The notes under the pieces: model-generated
The model's input: only the letters and a program-made list of their open reading frames with translations
Databases searched by the model: none
Told to the model about the DNA's origin: nothing
In this document: positions 53,897-61,983 of the stretch, in pieces
Layout: every line of letters starts with the position of its first letter
How positions within the stretch are numbered: the first letter of the stretch is position 1
Made by a program: the position numbers and the translations under genes
Source of the DNA: MPNP01 sp963668325
GTDB lineage: Bacteria > Pseudomonadota > Alphaproteobacteria > Rhodobacterales > Rhodobacteraceae
Assembly: GCA_963668325.1 (NCBI GenBank)
Contig: OY764222.1
Location: forward strand, 868,001 to 932,000
DNA length: 64,000 bases
Direction of reading: 5' to 3'

Positions 53897-54841
53897 TTAG
53901 ATGTTCTGCCAGGAAATTTGCGACGGAGGCCTGGCTTTGGCAATGGCCCCAAAGAGTTTCTCGCCAGGTAAGATCGTGGCCAGATAGTTTCTGGCCTCAA
54001 TCAGCTTCTCGAGATCAATGTTGGTTGGAAAACCACTTCGTTCACATAGATAAACCAGATCTTCAAAAGAAACATTGCCAGTTGCACCCGGGGCGAAAGG
54101 ACAACCGCCCAAACCACCCAAGGTACCGTCCAATACACGTACACCTGCTTCCAAAGCGGCATAAGCATTTGCTATACCGGTACCCCGTGTATCATGCAAA
54201 TGAACGACAACGGGAAGGTTGCCAAGATTAGAAACAACCCGTTTGGAAAGTTCATAAACCTGTTTTGGACCGGCGAAACCAACAGTATCGGCAATGGCAA
54301 TTTGATCAGCACCTGCTTCTGCACACTTCCGGGCCAGATCCAGAACATCATCAGGGTCGACATCACCAGAGATTGAACACCCAAAAGATACAGATATAGC
54401 ACCTGATATCATCGGATTGCTTGAGCTTGCCCGTCTTTTTTCGACAGCAATTCGGATTAACCCCACTGCTGAATCCCTGGATCTTTTTATATTAGCTTGG
54501 CAATGTTCCTCGGTTGCGGATAGGGCTATAACCATCTCATCCAAAGTTGTTTCCAAGGCATCGTCCAAGGCTCGTTCGTTCAAGGTAAGAGCGGTTGAAT
54601 AGGCGTTTGGCAGTTCTGATACAAAAGCAATCAACTTCCTGATGTCAGCAAATTGGGGAAAAGTTTTCGCAGGTAAAAAGGATCCAACCTCGAAATGAGA
54701 TACTCCGGCATCATACTCCATCTGGATTAGTTTTATCTTGTCCTCTGTTGAAGGAAATGTTTTGGTCATTTGCAGACCATCCCGCAAGCTTAATTCTCTA
54801 AGACTGATCTTGTCTGCGGGGTACATGTTATCTTCAAGCAT
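53897..54841 (-). CDS. HMG-CoA lyase-family enzyme
   Basis: 314 residues, TIM-barrel carbon-carbon lyase. LSLRDGLQM at the N-terminus supplies the catalytic Arg-Asp, HLHDTRGTGIANAYAAL gives metal-binding His residues, and DGTLGGLGGCPFAPGATGNVSFEDL carries the conserved Cys. Family members cleave HMG-CoA or related 3-hydroxy-3-methyl acyl-CoAs (citramalyl-, hydroxy-acyl-CoA). The start overlaps the CoA-transferase stop by eight bases, so the two likely work in sequence. Confidence 0.85.
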   Translation of the reverse strand: MLEDNMYPADKISLRELSLRDGLQMTKTFPSTEDKIKLIQMEYDAGVSHFEVGSFLPAKTFPQFADIRKLIAFVSELPNAYSTALTLNERALDDALETTLDEMVIALSATEEHCQANIKRSRDSAVGLIRIAVEKRRASSSNPMISGAISVSFGCSISGDVDPDDVLDLARKCAEAGADQIAIADTVGFAGPKQVYELSKRVVSNLGNLPVVVHLHDTRGTGIANAYAALEAGVRVLDGTLGGLGGCPFAPGATGNVSFEDLVYLCERSGFPTNIDLEKLIEARNYLATILPGEKLFGAIAKARPPSQISWQNI

Positions 54842-56027
54842 TTTCTGATTCCCTATGCCCGGTTGCTAAAAGAATAAAGTCAGAATCAAATCCTAATACC
54901 TTCAATATTGAATGGTTATCCTGACCAACACCCGGTATATCAAAGTTTGTGCCCACTCTGGAACTATCTATTTCCATGGGCATTCCTGGAACCCTGATCT
55001 GTTTACCGTCCACTAACGTTGATACGGGCAAACCACCAGCTGCCTGGGCTTGCGGATCATCATACATTTCAGCAGGTCTGGCTACCGGCGCGAAGGGAAT
55101 ACCAACTTTCTGAAACTCCCTGCTTAACCAATCAAACTTAAAAGATTTGATCGCTTCAGTAAAAATAGGCTTGGTCCAATTTCTAGCGTTAATCTGATCC
55201 ATTCTTGTTTGCAGACGTGGATCCTCCAGCAAGTCTTTTTTCCCCAGGATTTTGCACAAAACCTCCCATTGCCCATCGGTAACTGCTCCGACAAAAATAT
55301 CCCGATCATCAGCGGTGCTGAAGATATCATATACAGGCCATGAAAAAGCCCGGTTAGGCATGGGTTCAGGTTCAACCCCAAGCATTTCATATTGAACCAT
55401 GTGTTGGGCAACCAGCAGAAGACTGTTCTCGAACAAACCCACCCGGATGTTTCTTCCTGCACCGGTATCCTCCCGTTCTCTCAAAGCAGCAACGGCAGAA
55501 TAGGCCCCAAACAGGCCCCCCATAATGTCATTGGCTGAGGAACCAATCCTGAGAGGATTGCCAGGAGGACCGGTCATGTAAGCCAGTCCGGTCATCATTT
55601 GTACAACTTCATCAAGAGCCGATCTGTTTTTATAAGGGCCGTCAAGAAAGCCTTTGCACGAAACGGAAATTAATCTGGGGTATTTTGCTTTCAACTGTTC
55701 TGGTTGCAAACCCATTTTCTCAAGGGACTGATCACGGAAATTTTCGATGAGAATATCAGAAGTGGCTAGCAATTTGTCTAAGGCCATTTTTCCTTCTGGA
55801 GCGGTCATATCTATGGTAATCGATTTTTTTCCACGATTGAAAGTTGGGAAAAAGGAAGCCCCCATACCGGTCAAGTCCCTAGTTTTATCACCCCTAGGAG
55901 GTTCAACCTTGATGACCTCAGCCCCAAGTAATCCTAGAAAAAGGCCACAGCAGGGGCCAAAAATCATGTGGGAGAATTCAACAACCCTTATGCCTTCAAG
56001 TGGCTTGAAATGTTTCTGATCCGTCAC
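54834..56027 (-). CDS. CaiB/BaiF family CoA-transferase
   Basis: 397 residues, class III CoA-transferase that moves CoA between carboxylic acids. GIRVVEFSHMIFGPCCGLFLGLLGAEVIKVEPP opening, catalytic Asp in the KSITIDMTAPEG to ILIENFRDQSLEKMGL region, and GNPLRIGSSANDIMGGLFGAYSAVAAL are family features. GTG start at 56027, with GGAG five bases upstream. Likely activates an acid that is then processed by the acyl-CoA dehydrogenase upstream and the lyase downstream. Confidence 0.88.
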   Translation of the reverse strand: MTDQKHFKPLEGIRVVEFSHMIFGPCCGLFLGLLGAEVIKVEPPRGDKTRDLTGMGASFFPTFNRGKKSITIDMTAPEGKMALDKLLATSDILIENFRDQSLEKMGLQPEQLKAKYPRLISVSCKGFLDGPYKNRSALDEVVQMMTGLAYMTGPPGNPLRIGSSANDIMGGLFGAYSAVAALREREDTGAGRNIRVGLFENSLLLVAQHMVQYEMLGVEPEPMPNRAFSWPVYDIFSTADDRDIFVGAVTDGQWEVLCKILGKKDLLEDPRLQTRMDQINARNWTKPIFTEAIKSFKFDWLSREFQKVGIPFAPVARPAEMYDDPQAQAAGGLPVSTLVDGKQIRVPGMPMEIDSSRVGTNFDIPGVGQDNHSILKVLGFDSDFILLATGHRESENA

Positions 56028-56068
56028 CTTTACTCCTGTAAAATTGGAACAATCTCCATTGGTCCAAA

Positions 56069-57283
56069 CTAGGTGGTACTGTATTTTTTAAGTTCGGCCC
56101 GAGCAATAGAACGAAGATGAACTTCATCGGGCCCATCTATGAAACGAAGTGCACGCCCCCATGACCATAGGTAGGATAGAGGTGTATCATTAGTCAATCC
56201 GGTTGCCCCCCAGACTTGAATTGCCCGATCCAGAATTTTGGTTTGCAGTCTGGTTGCCACTACTTTTATTTCCGAAATTAATATTCTGGCTGCCTTGTTT
56301 CCTTGAGTATCCATAAGCCAGCTGGCGTAGAGGTTTAACAGACGGGCCTGATCAATTTCCATTCGGGATTCTGCAATCCAGTCCTGGATGTTTGAGTAAT
56401 CAGATAGGTTTTTGCCGAAAGCGGCTCGGTCCAGCGCTCGCCGACACATCAACTCAAGGGCCCTTTCACATTGACCTATGGTCCTCATGCAATGATGAAC
56501 TCTGCCTGGGCCCAATCTCGCCTGGGCCAAAGCGAACCCTTTACCCTCCTCACCAACAAGATTGAAGATTGGAACCCTTACATTTTTGAATTCCAATTCA
56601 CAGTGTCCCTCCAAGGCCAAGTGGTTCATTATTGGTAAATTCCTGATAATTCTGAACCCCTCTGAATCGGCCGGAACAATCACAAAACTATGTCTTTTGT
56701 GGCGAGGAGCTTCCTCGTTTGGATCAGAAACCCCTAGCACAATGGTGAATTGAAAATTTGGGTGAAGAGTACCGGTCGTAAACCACTTTTTGCCATTAAT
56801 GAGGAAATGTTCACCATCACGCACGATTGTTGTTTGTAAATTTGTTGGGTCTGAAGAGGCAACATCAGGTTCAGTAATGGATACTGCTGACCTTATTGAC
56901 CCTTCCAGCAAGGGCTTTAACCATTTTTTCTCTTGTTCTGGCGTCGCAAACAAATGCAACAATTCCATATTCCCGGTATCTGGAGCGCTACAATTAAACA
57001 CTTCTGAAGCCCAAGGGTAACGTCCCATAATTTCGGCAAGTGGGGCATATTCGACATTGGTTAGTCTGGTACCGGGTTCTGTACTCTTCAAACCAGGAAG
57101 GAATAGATTCCAAAGCCCTTCTTGCCTGGCCAGTAACTTTAACCTATTGATTAATTTAATGGGGTAGGTGCCTGTATCGGCAAGCTGTAGAAACTCTTTG
57201 TCTGCGGGAATAACATGATTTTCCATAAAGGAATTTAACTGCTCTTGCAGACGAGTAACTTTTTCTGTTGGACCAAAATGCAT
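56069..57283 (-). CDS. Acyl-CoA dehydrogenase
   Basis: 404 residues, FAD-dependent alpha-beta desaturation of an acyl-CoA. SAVSITEPDVASSDPTNLQTT and the adjoining KKWFTTGTLHPNFQF bind flavin and substrate, followed by GRVHHCMRTIGQCERALELM and RAAFGKNLSDYSNIQDWIAE. The end WSWGRALRFIDGPDEVHLRSIA is typical of the long ACAD10/11-like group, which fits the phosphotransferase gene next to it. It starts 33 nt after that gene. Confidence 0.9.
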   Translation of the reverse strand: MHFGPTEKVTRLQEQLNSFMENHVIPADKEFLQLADTGTYPIKLINRLKLLARQEGLWNLFLPGLKSTEPGTRLTNVEYAPLAEIMGRYPWASEVFNCSAPDTGNMELLHLFATPEQEKKWLKPLLEGSIRSAVSITEPDVASSDPTNLQTTIVRDGEHFLINGKKWFTTGTLHPNFQFTIVLGVSDPNEEAPRHKRHSFVIVPADSEGFRIIRNLPIMNHLALEGHCELEFKNVRVPIFNLVGEEGKGFALAQARLGPGRVHHCMRTIGQCERALELMCRRALDRAAFGKNLSDYSNIQDWIAESRMEIDQARLLNLYASWLMDTQGNKAARILISEIKVVATRLQTKILDRAIQVWGATGLTNDTPLSYLWSWGRALRFIDGPDEVHLRSIARAELKKYSTT

Positions 57284-57315
57284 ATCAATCTCAATTTCTA
57301 TATTTGGGGCAAATC

Positions 57316-58332
57316 CTAACCGATTTTCAGCTTTGTTAACTCCAGACCCCGTTGGGCTAATTTAGGTGCCACCTTTCCTAATTCTACAGCATTACCAGAA
57401 GCTGCATTACCGCGTCTTGCTCTATCAGCAACCCCAGCAAATATCACCGCCATTCGAAAAAGGGCAAAAGACAAATGGAAATTGGTCAATTGTTCCTTGC
57501 GAGGGGATTCTTGGTAGTAAACATCGATAAATTCTTCCATAGAAGGTAATCCTTGCTCCTGCAAGTTCAAATTTCTAATCCCATGCCCATACTCATCAGA
57601 ATTCAGGAACCAGGCATAAGAGCAACAATTTGCCAAATCAGCCAAGGGGTGTCCAAGGGTTGACAACTCCCAATCCAAGACAGCCGCTATGGAGGGGCTT
57701 TCTGGATCGAAAACAAGGTTACCAATTCGATAATCACCGTGAACCAGGGTGGTTTCGTCATTGTCAGGGATATTGTCAGGTAACCACCGAATTAAATAAT
57801 CAATATGTTTGTTTTCTGATTGTTTTGACAGGTGCCATTGTTTGCTCCACCGGTGTATTTGACGAGCAAAATAATCCCCATGCTTACCAAAGCTCTCCAA
57901 ACCCACCTTGTTAATATCAACAGCATGTATTCTGGCAAGCATTCGTGCCATTTCAAAATACATGGTTTTTCTTTCAGTGACATTCACCTCTTTCAGCGAA
58001 TTGTCATGAAATACTCTTCCTGGTACAAAACTCATAAGGTAAAATTCTGTCCTGGCAACAGAAGCATCCTCGCTATGCAAAATCATTTTTGGAACCATGA
58101 CATCAGTTTGGGCCAATGCTTTTTGGACACGAAACTCACGAGAGACTGAATGGGCTGACGGAAGTAAATTCCCATCAGGTCTTCTTCTAAGAACAAAAGC
58201 TTTTTTCCCATATGAGATAACATAGGTAGGATTGGATTGCCCGCCGATTGTCTTTAGAATATGGAACTCACCCGATAGGTCAGGGAAGGTTTCTTTTAGA
58301 TACTTTTCTATGGGTTGGGGATCAATATCCAC
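57316..58332 (-). CDS. Phosphotransferase-family protein (APH, ACAD10-like)
   Basis: 338 residues with an aminoglycoside-phosphotransferase kinase fold. Catalytic loop LVHGDYRIGNLVFD and metal motif AVLDWELSTLGHPLADLAN are intact. In fatty-acid-related clusters such kinases pair with acyl-CoA dehydrogenases and phosphorylate hydroxy-acyl substrates (4-hydroxy acids in ACAD10/11). Gene order kinase-dehydrogenase is reproduced here. GTG start at 58332 with a weak ribosome site. Confidence 0.85.
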   Translation of the reverse strand: MDIDPQPIEKYLKETFPDLSGEFHILKTIGGQSNPTYVISYGKKAFVLRRRPDGNLLPSAHSVSREFRVQKALAQTDVMVPKMILHSEDASVARTEFYLMSFVPGRVFHDNSLKEVNVTERKTMYFEMARMLARIHAVDINKVGLESFGKHGDYFARQIHRWSKQWHLSKQSENKHIDYLIRWLPDNIPDNDETTLVHGDYRIGNLVFDPESPSIAAVLDWELSTLGHPLADLANCCSYAWFLNSDEYGHGIRNLNLQEQGLPSMEEFIDVYYQESPRKEQLTNFHLSFALFRMAVIFAGVADRARRGNAASGNAVELGKVAPKLAQRGLELTKLKIG

Positions 58333-58435
58333 TCTTTAAATTTAGCTCCCGGTTAATATCGCATTACCTATTTCTGAATCACCTAATTCTACAATATGAT
58401 CATTAACTTATTTTAAAAGTTAGGGTATTTAATTT

Positions 58436-59236
58436 ATGACTGATAAAGGAATAGAGTCCAAAGTGGCTCTGGTCACCGGAGGAGCAACTGGAATTGGGGC
58501 CTGTTGTGCCCGGAACATGGCTGAAAGAGGCTATAATATTGTTGTTAACTATTATGATTACCAAGGTGAAGCCGAACAGGTGGTTGGCGAGTGTCAAAGC
58601 CTTGGTGTCAAAGCAATTGCACTTTACGGGGATGTTTCCGTGGATGAAGATTGTCGAAACAGTGTTGCAAAAGCGGTTGAGGCCTTTGGTAGATTAGATG
58701 CGTTGATTTGCTGTGCAGCGACCACCCAATTTACCCAACTCAGTGACCTTGAAAATCAGAATTCTGTGGATTTTCTTAGAATTTACGGCGTAAATGTAAT
58801 TGGCATTTACCAGATGGCCAGAGCCTCGGTACCCTACCTGAAAAGAAGTGATAATGGGGCAATAGTAAACATTTCTTCAATTGCATCCCAAAATGGAAGT
58901 GGTAGTTCCTTCGGTTATATTGCTTCCAAGGGTGCGGTTAATTCCCTTTCTATGGCGTTGGCAAAAATGCTTGCCCCAAAGGTACGAGTTAATTGCGTAC
59001 TACCGGGTTTTGTAAACACCACTTGGTTCCTGGATTATGTAGGCCAGGAAAGACTTGATGAAATCAAACGGGAATTTGCTCAAAATTCGGCTCTACAGGA
59101 CATCTGTGAACCAGAGGAGATAGCCAAGGCCGTTGCCTTTTTAGCCATTGATGCAACAAAAACGACAGGACAATTGTTACTTTCTGATGCTGGGTCAATG
59201 CTTGGACCCTCAATTGAGTATTCTCCGAACAATTGA
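58436..59236 (+). CDS. Short-chain dehydrogenase/reductase
   Basis: 266 residues, classical SDR. TGGATGIGACCARN cofactor loop, catalytic Ser in VNISSIASQNG, YIASK pair, and VNCVLPGFVNTTW. NYYDYQG after the second strand suggests NADP preference is not strong. Divergent from the kinase gene across 103 bp; converges on the SnoaL protein with a 6-nt gap. Probably 3-hydroxyacyl or alcohol oxidation within the acyl-CoA cluster (inference). Confidence 0.87.
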   Translation: MTDKGIESKVALVTGGATGIGACCARNMAERGYNIVVNYYDYQGEAEQVVGECQSLGVKAIALYGDVSVDEDCRNSVAKAVEAFGRLDALICCAATTQFTQLSDLENQNSVDFLRIYGVNVIGIYQMARASVPYLKRSDNGAIVNISSIASQNGSGSSFGYIASKGAVNSLSMALAKMLAPKVRVNCVLPGFVNTTWFLDYVGQERLDEIKREFAQNSALQDICEPEEIAKAVAFLAIDATKTTGQLLLSDAGSMLGPSIEYSPNN

Positions 59237-59242
59237 GATGGT

Positions 59243-60337
59243 TCAGCCGATATCTCTCTTTGGAGCGCCAAGAATGTGCTTAAGACGGGCGAATACATCA
59301 AATCCCATTTGATTAAGTACATGGATAATATCTATTGGTACCCAGTTTTCGGCAATTTTATTATTTTCCAATCGATAAAAGTCCATGACCCTCATACCAA
59401 CCTTTCTGCCCGTTCCAGGTAAACCCAACCATTCACCCTTATGGGTTGCCTCCACAGAGGGCCAACCACCCGTAACAGCAAAGTTGCCTTCAGATATTCG
59501 GATAAAGTGACCCGCGCCCTTCCTATCGGGGAAGGCCTTTAGAAAGGGTATTTGATGATGGCACCGAAATCCTGTCAAACCACGGGTAGTTCCAATACCT
59601 GAAGCAGCATAATATTGGAAGTTAGGGGTCCAGTATTCATCCATGGGCATGGAAGCTATGTTTTTACCATCGAATTGGTGGAGGGCCTGGTGCATGCTGA
59701 GGACAATCTCAATGGGTTTGTTTTCCACCGAAAGACCGGCAACTTCATCCATGACACCATCCGAAGTTGCCGGGCCTGGCCAGTGCCCTTCGCTCCCAAG
59801 GGAGGGAACCAAAGGCCATAAACCGACCTGATTCATTAAATCCAGAAAATCAATCAAAACGAAGGAATGGGCAATTTTGTCATCCACCACCTTGTGTACT
59901 TCACAACTCCGTAGATGAACAACCTTGTTGTTGGCAGGAATTCCGCACAATGGGTTTAGGAATGTTCCCTGGTAATGGCAAATGGATGCCACCATGAGAT
60001 TGCCTGCCATTTGGAAAGAAACCCGGTCATCCAGAACGTTTCTACCCATCAAGAAAATACTATCTCTTCTTTCCAGGTCAGGAAGCGCTGTTCTGATATT
60101 TTGCCAAACCCCATTGATGGCATCATGTCCCTGTAATTCATCAAAGGGAGAGCTTCCCCACCACTTGGCATTCGGGTGGTAACATACTTCGGCACTCTTG
60201 CCCTTTGCCAGGTCATGGAGTTTCGATCGAATTTCCTTCTTTAACACTATAAGAACTTTCTGAATTGGATTCTGTTCAGTATTGGATGAACAATTTTCTA
60301 TGGTTTTATGACTAATATATATTTTCAAATTGAACAA
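59243..60337 (-). CDS. Double SnoaL-like (ester cyclase-type) protein
   Basis: About 364 residues with two SnoaL/NTF2-like halves. First: VCYHPNAKWWGSSPFDELQGHDAI and LMGRNVLDDRVSFQMAGNL. Second: MDEYWTPNFQYYAASGIGTTRGLTGF and HFIRISEGNFAVTGGWPSVEATHKG, ending AENWVPIDIIHVLNQMG. SnoaL folds catalyse cyclisation or hydrolysis, or only bind ligands. A TTG start at 60337 is used; the first 30 residues lack family character, and a GTG farther in could be the real start. Role in the local cluster unknown. Confidence 0.72.
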   Translation of the reverse strand: MFNLKIYISHKTIENCSSNTEQNPIQKVLIVLKKEIRSKLHDLAKGKSAEVCYHPNAKWWGSSPFDELQGHDAINGVWQNIRTALPDLERRDSIFLMGRNVLDDRVSFQMAGNLMVASICHYQGTFLNPLCGIPANNKVVHLRSCEVHKVVDDKIAHSFVLIDFLDLMNQVGLWPLVPSLGSEGHWPGPATSDGVMDEVAGLSVENKPIEIVLSMHQALHQFDGKNIASMPMDEYWTPNFQYYAASGIGTTRGLTGFRCHHQIPFLKAFPDRKGAGHFIRISEGNFAVTGGWPSVEATHKGEWLGLPGTGRKVGMRVMDFYRLENNKIAENWVPIDIIHVLNQMGFDVFARLKHILGAPKRDIG

Positions 60338-60443
60338 GGAATAAGGGTTTTCACGGAGGAATGTAAAGGCTTGGCAAAAAATCCCAAATCCCTAGGGGGG
60401 GTCTGTTTTTGGTAGCTATTTCAAGTTGGGTATTGAAACAATT

Positions 60444-60530
60444 TACCTTGCCCAATCCAGTTTGGTCTAACCAAAAATATAAATTTATTTGTAATTGGAA
60501 TAAATATTAAATAAATACCTTGCCCAATCC
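60444..60530. repeat. Two 15-bp direct repeats upstream of the ABC binding-protein gene
   Basis: TACCTTGCCCAATCC occurs at 60444-60458 and again at 60516-60530, 72 bp apart. They frame the palindromic element at 60461-60475. Spacing near seven helical turns suits a looping repressor or activator, but this is inference. Confidence 0.55.
60461..60475. promoter_or_regulatory. Inverted repeat, candidate operator of the sugar ABC operon
   Basis: TTTGGT-CTA-ACCAAA is a perfect inverted repeat, 105 bp before the binding-protein start. No regulator gene is within the window for this operon. Confidence 0.4.
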
Positions 60531-60579
60531 CTATTCAGGGGATAAATTAGAAATTCACCAATACTTAGGAGAAAACTAA

Positions 60580-61926
60580 ATGAAAATTATAGCCAAAACG
60601 CTTGTATTGGCCGGTTTTGCTGTCACATTGGTTGGAACTAGCATTTATGCTGATTCTATCCGATTTTGGACAACCGAAGAACAACCTGAGCGATTAGCTC
60701 GACAACAGGATATGGCCGAACAATTCGAAGCACAATCCGGTATTTCTGTTGATGTTATTCCGGTAACTGAAACAGATCTTGGAACCCGGGCGACTGCCGC
60801 ATTTGCTGCTGGCGATCTTCCAGATGTAATTTACCACCCATTGCAATATGCCTTGCCTTGGGCCGAAGAAGGAATACTTGACACCGGAGCAGCAACAGAT
60901 GTGCTGAACAGCCTTGGTGCCGATACTTTCTCGCCAGGACCGATTGCCATGGCAGCCTATGGTGACGATGTGACATCGGTTCCAGTTGACGGCTGGACTC
61001 AAATGATCGTTTACCGCAAGGACAAGTTTGACGAAATGGGCCTGGCACCACCTACCTCATACGAAAATGTGATCGCTGCCATTGCTGCCCTTCATAATCC
61101 ACCCGAAATGTATGGATTTGTGGCCGCTACCAAAGTCGATGAAAACTTCATGAGCCAGGTTCTTGAGCATGTTTTCCTGGCCAACGGTGTTTCGCCGGTG
61201 GACAGCAATGGTTTTGTACCATTGGATGTTGCCGCAACGACGGAAGTTCTTGACTTTTACAAGGCTGTAGCCGAGGCATCACCTCCGGGAGAACTATATT
61301 GGAAACAGTCCAGGGAATTGTATTTTGCCGGTCAGGCAGCCATGATCATCTGGTCACCGTTTATCCTGGATGAGTTGGCTGGACTTCGTGACAATGCACC
61401 TCCTACCATCAACGACGATCCCACCTCACCTGAATTGGCTTCCAAAACAGGCATTGTAACCAACTTCTCAGGGCCCTCAAATCCTGATGGAGCTGCTTGG
61501 GGAGATGTAAGGTATTTTGGTATAACCACAGATGCTGACACAGATGCCGCAATGGCATTTGTTGAATTCTCCATGAATGAGGGATATACGCAAACTCTGG
61601 CCATTGCCCCAGAAGGAAAATTCCCCGTTCGTAGTGGTACAGCAGATGATCCTGACATGTTCAAGATGGAATGGGCCATGCTCCCTGTTGGAGTAGACAG
61701 AAAGGCCCCCTTGGGAGACCTTTATTCGCAAGACATGATTGATGAGATTGTTGGCGGACTTGATGTCGCTCAAAGATGGGGTGTGACTGAAGGACAGCTT
61801 TCTTTGGCTTCAAAAATCATCAACAGCCAAGTGATCAATCGCCTGGTCAGGGAATACATTGATGGCAACATGGATGCTGCCGCAACAGTGGAAGCCCTAA
61901 ACAGCGAACTGGCTGCCATAAATTAA
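60580..61926 (+). CDS. Carbohydrate-type ABC transporter substrate-binding protein
   Basis: 448 residues with a signal peptide (residues 1-24, ending SIYAD). SBP_bac_1 features: IRFWTTEEQPERLARQQDMAEQFEAQSGISVDV, FAAGDLPDVIYHPLQYAL, and VDGWTQMIVYRKDKFDEMGL. AGGAG precedes the ATG. First gene of an importer whose two permeases follow; its ATPase must lie beyond the right edge. Ligand is probably a sugar or polyol by family. Confidence 0.9.
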   Translation: MKIIAKTLVLAGFAVTLVGTSIYADSIRFWTTEEQPERLARQQDMAEQFEAQSGISVDVIPVTETDLGTRATAAFAAGDLPDVIYHPLQYALPWAEEGILDTGAATDVLNSLGADTFSPGPIAMAAYGDDVTSVPVDGWTQMIVYRKDKFDEMGLAPPTSYENVIAAIAALHNPPEMYGFVAATKVDENFMSQVLEHVFLANGVSPVDSNGFVPLDVAATTEVLDFYKAVAEASPPGELYWKQSRELYFAGQAAMIIWSPFILDELAGLRDNAPPTINDDPTSPELASKTGIVTNFSGPSNPDGAAWGDVRYFGITTDADTDAAMAFVEFSMNEGYTQTLAIAPEGKFPVRSGTADDPDMFKMEWAMLPVGVDRKAPLGDLYSQDMIDEIVGGLDVAQRWGVTEGQLSLASKIINSQVINRLVREYIDGNMDAAATVEALNSELAAIN

Positions 61927-61935
61927 TAATGACAA

Positions 61936-61959
61936 GGCAGCGGGAATCTTCCCGCTGCC
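61936..61959 (+). other. Strong stem-loop between the binding-protein and permease genes
   Basis: Arms GGCAGCGGGAA (61936-61946) and TTCCCGCTGCC (61949-61959) are perfectly complementary over 11 bp with a two-base loop. No U-tract follows (CTCATAAC). As in maltose-type operons, such elements raise the binding-protein message relative to the permeases. Confidence 0.7.
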
Positions 61960-61983
61960 CTCATAACAATTACCGGGAATTTA

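Noticed and set aside
53726..53971. Plus-strand 81-codon frame in the gap right of the island
   Set aside because: No family sequence, no ribosome site, and its last third overlaps the HMG-CoA-lyase-like gene on the other strand.
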